From the NCBI RefSeq assembly GCF_000615765.1, contig NZ_BAMI01000008.1:1-56764 (forward strand): a stretch of DNA of 56,764 nucleotides. The letters are read 5' to 3'. This document shows, one piece after another, positions 49,991 to 56,764 of this stretch (positions within the stretch are counted from its first letter, which is position 1; each line of letters begins with the position of its first letter). The position numbers and the translations under genes are program-made. The notes beneath the pieces are model-generated. The model did not search any database, had not been told where the DNA came from, and saw nothing but the letters and a program-made list of their open reading frames with translations. This DNA comes from Ligilactobacillus equi DSM 15833 = JCM 10991 (GTDB lineage Bacteria > Bacillota > Bacilli > Lactobacillales > Lactobacillaceae).

Positions 49991-50769
49991 ATGTTCAAAA
50001 AATTTTGCTTGGCCTTGGCCAGTACCTTTTAGCTTGGGGATTAGGACTAGAAATTAGCCAGGCACAAACTATTAAAATCGGAATTTTAAGTAATCCCAGT
50101 GCCATAAATTTAAAAAATAAAGCCTATGCTAGTTATCAATTTGACCGCGCTTTAGCCCACAAGGTCTTTCCCAACGACCAAATTAAATTTTACCCTCGCA
50201 CACAAGCACAAAGCTTGCTTACAGACTTGAAAAAACAAAAATTAGACTTAGTCATGGGACTTGAGGCTCAGAGCGACTTGCAAAATTCGCCCAGTTACTT
50301 AAATCCTGGTAATGTCCTCTTTACCCGTCATGACAGCAAGTACAAATCCCTTGCTAAGTTAACTATAAAGCAAAAAAAAGTCGCCCTTCTGGCTTCTGGC
50401 AATCAAGGGCCTCTCTTAAAACAACTCGGTCTAAAAACTAAGCGTTACCCTTCAGTTGCGGCCATCGAAACCGCCTTAGCGCAAAAGCAAGTCGCCGCCG
50501 CTGTGATCACAGACTACCAATATCAAAGCTACCTCAGCCAAAAACCAACCTTAATTGCCGCCAAAGATGTAAATAACCGCATAGAAACTGATCAAATTTG
50601 GGTCCGAATTGCCGAACCACAAATCACGGCCCAACAATTGGTCTTTACCTCCTACCACCAACTACAACTTCAAAAACAAATTAAGACTAAGTTGGCTCAA
50701 CTCAAAAAACAAGGGCAACTAACAGAATTATCAGAAAAATACTACCACCAAGATTGGTCATATCGTTAA
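49991..50769 (+). pseudogene. Extracellular solute-binding protein-like, frameshift in the signal peptide
   Basis: From ATG 49991 (RBS AAGGTG, 7 nt) the reading is MFKKFCLALASTF then TAG. With one more T in the TTTT run at 50022-50025 it continues LAWGLGLEISQAQTIKIGIL, a typical signal peptide, and then a family 3-type binding domain (SYQFDRALAHKVFPNDQIKF, ALAQKQVAAAVITDYQY). About 259 residues when repaired. Resembles amino-acid-type ABC binding proteins, but no permease or ATPase gene is adjacent. The apparent in-frame extension from 49957 is the wrong frame at its N-terminus. Confidence 0.72.
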
Positions 50770-50799
50770 AAAGCCAAGCAGCGCACTGCTTGGCTTTTT
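50768..50799. terminator. Bidirectional terminator
   Basis: AAAAAGCCAAGCAG - CGCA - CTGCTTGGCTTTTT, at the stop of the binding-protein gene and before the small membrane protein. Confidence 0.92.
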
Positions 50800-50802
50800 A
50801 AC

Positions 50803-50985
50803 TTAAATTTTTCCGAAAAGATACGATCCCCCGAGGACGGCGATAATAACTCCCATCCCAATAACCGATAATTTTAAAACCGCAGCAATTAAAGCAATAA
50901 TTACTAGCCAAAAAATTATTCGAAAGGAAATCTTTAAAATTTGCCACCCCAACCAAATCAATAACAACATCAGTAGAATGGTCAT
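50803..50985 (-). CDS. Small membrane protein of unknown function (60 aa)
   Basis: Two hydrophobic segments (about 3-35 with a charged break, and 38-57); ATG after GTGAGGTAAATACG. It is located 13 nt downstream of the Ppx/GppA gene, likely the last gene of that operon, ending in the shared terminator. Family not recognised. Confidence 0.65.
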   Translation of the reverse strand: MTILLMLLLIWLGWQILKISFRIIFWLVIIALIAAVLKLSVIGMGVIIAVLGGSYLFGKI

Positions 50986-50998
50986 CGTATTTACCTCA

Positions 50999-51922
50999 CT
51001 ATTCTTCTGTCAAACTACTTGCTAAGAGTCCTTCACGAACCCCACTTTCTGAAAAAATAAGCTCAGGAATTGCTAATTGGGAAATCAGTTGAGCAATGGG
51101 CGTCAAGCCCCCCAAAATAATATCTGCTCTTTCACCATCAACACCTAGTTTAGCGACCCGTTCGGCTTGATTTAATCCGAGCCATTCAGTGTAAATATTT
51201 AAAAAACTCCGGGCTGACATCCGAATCCCATGGAAATCCTCAAGTTCTTGTCCCCGACGTCTCATTTCCGCCCGCGCTACCACTCGATTAGCCCCGCCTA
51301 AGAGGACTAAAGGTAAGTAACGGCCTTCAAAGAGCCAAAGCTGTTCATTGATTAAATCTTGAATAAAACCTTGGAATTTGAAAAGATTTTGCGCTGAAAG
51401 AAGATCTTGAGCATGAAATTTTTCCGTTAAACTCACAGCCCCATAAGGAATACTTGTTAAATCCACCGCAATCCCATTTTTGACCACGACAAGTTCAAAA
51501 CTGCCGCCACCCATATCACAAAGCACAAAATTATCGAGTTTTAAGGCATTACGCGCACCAACATAATCATAGTAGGCTTCCATATCACCAGTGAGAACCT
51601 GCACATCTACCCCGGTTAAATCCTTAACCAAAGCTAGAAAATCAACTTGGTTGCTCGCAACCCGCACGGCAGCGGTCGCAATCGCACGTACAGTTACATC
51701 TGGGTAACTTTCATAGATAGCTTTGTAATCTGCCAAAGCTTGTAACGTTCGCTTAATCGCCGAATCTTGGAGCGTTTTCACTTCGCCTTGGCCCATATTT
51801 TCAGCCATCCGTGTCATCTGCTTTTCGCGTCTAACTTCTTTAAATTGGCCCCCCGGTAAAACCTCACTAATAGAAAGGCGTGTTGAATTAGAGCCTAAAT
51901 CTAAAATTGCAATATAAGCCAT
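50999..51922 (-). CDS. Ppx/GppA phosphatase family protein
   Basis: 307 residues of the ASKHA fold: AILDLGSNSTRLSI, CDMGGGSFELVVV and SESGVREGLLASS. Exopolyphosphatase or guanosine pentaphosphatase; short form lacking the C-terminal HD-like domain. Active on polyphosphate or (p)ppGpp in homologues. RBS GAGGGG before ATG 51922. Downstream of trpS by 32 nt. Confidence 0.88.
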   Translation of the reverse strand: MAYIAILDLGSNSTRLSISEVLPGGQFKEVRREKQMTRMAENMGQGEVKTLQDSAIKRTLQALADYKAIYESYPDVTVRAIATAAVRVASNQVDFLALVKDLTGVDVQVLTGDMEAYYDYVGARNALKLDNFVLCDMGGGSFELVVVKNGIAVDLTSIPYGAVSLTEKFHAQDLLSAQNLFKFQGFIQDLINEQLWLFEGRYLPLVLLGGANRVVARAEMRRRGQELEDFHGIRMSARSFLNIYTEWLGLNQAERVAKLGVDGERADIILGGLTPIAQLISQLAIPELIFSESGVREGLLASSLTEE

Positions 51923-51954
51923 TTAATCCCCTCAACTTTTCTCTTGACTATTCT

Positions 51955-53190
<1,236 letters not shown>

Positions 53191-53221
53191 GTAGCCGATT
53201 TCTTCAGGGCTGACAAGAGCA

Positions 53222-53250
53222 TTTACATTGTATTTTATCCTCACTATGAT
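53222..53250 (+). promoter_or_regulatory. helD promoter
   Basis: TTTACA (53222-53227), 17-nt spacer, TATGAT (53245-53250); divergent from the trpS T-box. Confidence 0.7.
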
Positions 53251-53283
53251 AAGATGAAAAAGACAAAAAACGAGGTGAATCTA

Positions 53284-55549
53284 ATGCAGGAAGAACAACA
53301 AAAAGAACAAGTCCGCGTCGACAACGTATTGGCCAAAATTAAAGACAGTATCCAAAAGCAAGAAGCCGAAGTCCAAAAGGCCGAAGCCGAACGGTCTTTG
53401 GTGGAAAAAAACTATGTCCAAAATGCCCGCATCAATACCTTAGAAGTTGATGACCAAATGGAAACTAACGCCGAAGTCCAACAACAAAAACAACTGGTAG
53501 CCAAAAACTTAGAAAATGAAACTATCCTAAAGAACCAACTAGAAGTGCTCAAACTCCTCAAGGACAGCCCCTACTTTGGTCGCATTGACATTCAAGATCC
53601 TGGCGATGACGTCGAACAGCTTTACATTGGTACAGCCTCATATGTTGATGAAAATCAAGATTTTCTAATTTATGACTGGCGCGCACCAATTTCTTCCATC
53701 TACTACAATGGAACTCTGGGGTCGGTCGCCTATGAAACCCCTGGTGGCCAATTTACCACCGAATTATTAAAAAAGCGGCAATTTAACATTCAAGAAGGCC
53801 AAATCGTCAACATGTTTGACACCAACGAAACCATTGGCGATGAAATTTTACAAGCTGTTTTAGGACAACAAAGCGATGAATATATGCATAATATTGTAGC
53901 AACCATCCAAAAAGAACAAAATGATATCATCCGTGATACCTACATGACCTGCTCTTAGTACAAGGGGTCGCCGGTTCAGGAAAAACCTCGGCAATTCTTC
54001 AAAGAATTGCCTTTCTCCTTTACCATAGTCGCACCGAATTAAGTGCCGACCAAATTGTCCTCTTTTCGCCTAATTTACTGTTTAGTCACTACATTTCCGA
54101 AGTGTTACCCAGCTTAGGAGAAAAAAACATGCAGCAGGTAACCCTGGCCCAATTTTTAGCCCAAAGACTCCAAGGACTCAAGGTCCAGACCCTCTTTGAA
54201 CGTTATGAAGAAAAAGAAAAACTCTCCGCTCAGGTACTAACCGCTCGTCAGGAAAAAGAAGCGGCGAACTTTATGCACTTAGTAGAAAGCTATGTTGCCA
54301 CCGTACCTGCGACTGATTTGAAGTTCAATGACCTCTACCTCGAAGGACAAGTGATCTTCACTAAAGAAGAAATTCTTACCCTCTATCAGGAATTACCTAG
54401 CTTAATGCAACCTAAGCACCGCTTTGAAGAAACCAAAAAACAACTCTTCAGCCTACTCAAAAAACGCATACGTACTGAAAGCCACCAAGATTGGGCTCAA
54501 GAAGCGGTGAATTATCTCTCTGACCAAGAATACCACCAATTACTGGTAGATAAATCTAAATTGGAAGATGACTATCAAGGACAATTAGATTACTTGGCCT
54601 ACCAATTAGTCAAAAAGAAATTTGCTCCGATCTATGACGCTATCTACAATAATTTCTTCTTCGATGCTTATGCACAATATAGCCATTTCTTAGGGCAGGT
54701 CCTCCCAAATGGTTTAGCCAGCTATAACGAAAACTTAGAGTTCCACCAGCTCGCGCTCGAAGACTGTGCACCCTTACTTTACTTACGCGATCTCCTAACC
54801 GGAAATGGTCAAAACCGAAGTGTGGCTCACCTCTTCATCGATGAAATGCAAGACTATACCTGGCACAATTAATTTATCTCCACCACGCCTTTCCAAAGGC
54901 GAAATTAACCTTACTAGGGGATGCCGAACAAGCGCTCTTTAATCCCTTGATTAGTCCCCGGGATTTCTTGCAAAAACTTCAAGAAAATCTCGGAATAAAG
55001 AAATCACGGGTGATTTCTTTAAACAAGAGCTACCGTTCAACTAAAAATATTACGGATTATATGAAGGCTATTCTACCAGATGGTGATTTAATTCAGGCTT
55101 TTACGCGTCAAGGAGACCTGCCCCGAGTGTTGGTAAGTAATAATCAAGAATTAGGACTAGCAACGCTAAAAAAGGAAATTCAAGCCCAATTAGCTCAAGA
55201 TAGCACAGTTGCGCTAATCACCAAGGATGCTCAACAAAGTCAAGAACTCTATTATGCCCTCCACCAAGACTTTGATCTAACCTTGCTAAATAACAACGAC
55301 CAAGGCCTACCTAAGGGTGTTATTATTCTACCAATTTATCTAGCTAAGGGCTTGGAATTCGATAATGTGATTGCCGTCGACGTTTCAGCTACAAATTACC
55401 ATGGTCCAGACAGTCTGGGAATCTTATACACAATTTGTTCACGTGCAATGCACCACTTAACTTTGATTTCCTTCGGACCTTTGGCAGAACCCCTTAAAAA
55501 AATTGATCCTGATTTATATCAACTGCAAGCCGATTTCTATCTAGCTTAA
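53284..55549 (+). pseudogene. helD: HelD-like RNA polymerase recycling helicase, two one-base deletions
   Basis: UvrD/Rep-like superfamily 1. N-terminal coiled coil (about 1-90), RIDIQDPGDDVEQLYIGTAS and FLIYDWRAPISSIYY typical of HelD. The frame breaks at about 53938 just before HDLLLVQGVAGSGKTSAIL (Walker A) and at about 54860 after LFIDEMQDYT (motif II); LAQLIYLHHAFPKAKLTLLG and SLNKSYRSTKNI continue in the right frame. Repaired length is 755. HelD removes stalled RNA polymerase from DNA. ATG 53284 follows CGAGGTG. Lesions are in CCTG-type short runs. Confidence 0.9.
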
Positions 55550-55556
55550 GATTATC

Positions 55557-55585
55557 TTGCAATTACTTAGCCCCTATAATATACT
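55557..55585 (+). promoter_or_regulatory. tRNA-Thr promoter
   Basis: TTGCAA (55557-55562), 17-nt spacer, TATACT (55580-55585). Confidence 0.7.
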
Positions 55586-55602
55586 TATTTAAGTAATTGT
55601 TT

Positions 55603-55675
55603 GCCACTTTAGCTCAGTAGGTAGAGCGCCACCATGGTAAGGTGGAGGTCACCGGTTCAAACCCGGTAAGTGGCT
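55603..55675 (+). tRNA. tRNA-Thr, anticodon GGT
   Basis: 73 nt; acceptor GCCACTT/AAGTGGC, loop ATGGTAA gives GGT, T-loop TTCAAAC. Followed by its own terminator. Confidence 0.93.
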
Positions 55676-55682
55676 TAGTTTT

Positions 55683-55713
55683 AAGACCGGAAATTCGTTT
55701 TCCGGTCTTTTTT
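55683..55713 (+). terminator. tRNA-Thr terminator
   Basis: AAGACCGGAA - ATTCGTT - TTCCGGTCTTTTTT. Confidence 0.9.
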
Positions 55714-55756
55714 GTTTCATATGAAACATTCTGCCCTCCTCCGACCTTATAAACCG

Positions 55757-55786
55757 TTTACATTTAACTTTAATTATCGCTATGAT
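55757..55786 (+). promoter_or_regulatory. Promoter of the sigma-factor gene
   Basis: TTTACA (55757-55762), 18-nt spacer, TATGAT (55781-55786); the same hexamers as the helD promoter. Confidence 0.6.
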
Positions 55787-55815
55787 AGGTAAGTACACAT
55801 AATTATAGAAAGGTC

Positions 55816-56409
55816 GTGTCGTCTTTGGACATCGAAATCAAAGTTCTCTTGGAAGAAATTCAAAATAGTTCTAGCAGCAAGGCTTTCAGCCAGCTCTTTC
55901 TCAAGTTCCGTCCTCTGGTCAACTTCGCCATCAATAATTTTCAATTCCGTCATTATGAGGTGGATGACCTACTCCAAGAAGCTCGGATTGTTTGTTATCA
56001 AAGTGCACTCACTTTCAATACGAATAACTACCCTCTCTATGGTGCTTACTTTAAGAAGTCTCTCTTCAACCGTTTTAATAGTCTACTCCGCTACGATCTT
56101 TCTCATCGGCGTGCAGCAACTAAAGCTGACCTCTCTTATGATCAATTTTACGAAGAGCACGCTGCCTATTTCCATACCCATCTTAAAACTGAACTAGACA
56201 TTGATACCCGTCTTGCAATCGAAGAAGTTTTACCTGATATTCCAGTAATTTTTTCAAATTTAGAATATCAAATTTTTAATTTACATTGTATTCAAGACCG
56301 AAGTGTCAAAGAAATTGCACAACTTCTAGAAATGAAAGAAATGACCGTTTACGGGGCTATCAGTCGTTGTCGCAAGAAGATGAACTCTTTAAAAATCAAC
56401 AGAAGATAA
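55816..56409 (+). CDS. Sigma-70 family RNA polymerase sigma factor (SigH/ComX-like)
   Basis: About 197 residues. Region 2 is seen in FRPLVNFAINNFQFRHYEVD then DLLQEARIVCYQSALTF, and region 4 in LEYQIFNLHCIQDRSVKEIA then LLEMKEMTVYGAISRCRKKM (helix-turn-helix). No region 1 or 3, so an alternative sigma factor. In lactobacilli such SigH/ComX homologues control DNA uptake genes. GTG 55816 is only 2 nt after AAAGG; TTG 55825, 11 nt after it, may be the true start. Confidence 0.82.
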   Translation: MSSLDIEIKVLLEEIQNSSSSKAFSQLFLKFRPLVNFAINNFQFRHYEVDDLLQEARIVCYQSALTFNTNNYPLYGAYFKKSLFNRFNSLLRYDLSHRRAATKADLSYDQFYEEHAAYFHTHLKTELDIDTRLAIEEVLPDIPVIFSNLEYQIFNLHCIQDRSVKEIAQLLEMKEMTVYGAISRCRKKMNSLKINRR

Positions 56410-56439
56410 CTACTAGTTTTTCTGAAAAATAGCGACAGT

Positions 56440-56488
56440 AAAAGCCTTAAGAAATCAAAGTTTTTAAACGTAATTTCTTAAGGCTTTT
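56440..56488. terminator. Terminator of the sigma-factor gene
   Basis: AAAAGCCTTAAGAAAT and ATTTCTTAAGGCTTTT, a perfect 16-bp stem with a 17-nt loop; can act in both directions. Confidence 0.92.
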
Positions 56489-56526
56489 GGTTTATAAGAC
56501 TTTTTCCAAACTCTCTTTTAATATGT

Positions 56527-56558
56527 AAAAAAAGGAAGTCGAACTTGACTTCCTTTTT
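56527..56558 (-). terminator. rRNA operon terminator
   Basis: AAAAAGGAAGTC - AAGTTC - GACTTCCTTTTTTT on the minus strand, five bases after the 5S gene. Confidence 0.9.
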
Positions 56559-56562
56559 AACT

Positions 56563-56679
<117 letters not shown>

Positions 56680-56690
56680 CTAAATAAAAG

Positions 56691-56762
56691 AGCGGAAGAC
56701 GGGATTCGAACCCGCGACCCCCACCATGGCAAGGTGATGTTCTACCACTGAACTACTTCCGC
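56691..56762 (-). tRNA. tRNA-Gly, anticodon GCC
   Basis: 72 nt, minus strand. Acceptor GCGGAAG/CTTCCGC, discriminator T, loop TTGCCAT gives GCC, T-loop TTCGAAT. It precedes 5S in the operon by 11 nt, an rrn-associated tRNA at the window edge. Confidence 0.94.
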
Positions 56763-56764
56763 AT

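Overview
The window is chromosomal DNA of a low-to-moderate GC Firmicute, almost certainly a member of the Lactobacillaceae. Supporting signs are the gene order metG-tatD-rnmV-ksgA-veg-ispE / purR-glmU-prs, the blocks rpmE2-rho-murA-pyrG-rpoE(delta), strong GGAGG ribosome binding sites, a mevalonate-type HMG-CoA reductase, type B L31, GlpO-type glycerol oxidation and T-box/PurBox/CcpA-type regulation. I do not assign a genus.

Layout. 1-1.2 kb: an IS200/IS605 element (divergent tnpB, cut by the window edge, and tnpA) inserted in a small-gene operon. 1.2-5.5 kb: a TetR-controlled heterodimeric ABC exporter. 5.5-10.8 kb: a PARG-like protein, a class I glutamine amidotransferase-like hydrolase, a glutamate-cysteine ligase with an NAD(P)-binding partner, and a purine permease with PurBoxes. 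11-20 kb: accessory region with IS30 remnants, a decayed IS982 element, glpK-glpO-glpF, a flavin-binding protein and an NADH peroxidase-type enzyme; GlpO makes peroxide that the peroxidase could remove. 20-21.5 kb: a broken second purine permease. 21.6-27.8 kb: rpmE2, rho, murA (natural Asp in place of the catalytic Cys), pyrG with a CTP-sensing leader, rpoE and a YwiB-like gene. 27.9-36.4 kb: HD hydrolase, DUF3899 membrane protein, a YibE/F pair, nagB with NagR-like and cre sites, an ABC-F protein, a MapZ-like membrane protein and small genes. 36.4-46.9 kb: prs, glmU, purR, tRNA-Gly(CCC), HAD phosphatase, ispE, veg, ksgA, rnmV, tatD, metG. 47-52 kb: mvaA-IpaB/EvcA-sir2 operon, a binding-protein gene, Ppx/GppA. 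52-55.5 kb: trpS with T-box, and helD. 55.6-56.8 kb: tRNA-Thr, a sigma factor, and the 3' end of an rRNA operon (5S, tRNA-Gly) on the minus strand.

The most striking feature of the sequence is that eight otherwise ordinary chromosomal genes, including the essential trpS, are interrupted by single-base indels, nearly all deletions, and become full length when one base is restored. This looks more like a consensus indel problem than biology, and it affects how every 'pseudogene' outside the IS elements should be read. I found no CRISPR array, prophage or clear new defence system. The better candidates for novelty are the nested PurBox dyad upstream of the purine permease, the YibE/F pair, the HELLH protein coupled to mvaA, and several unrecognised small proteins.
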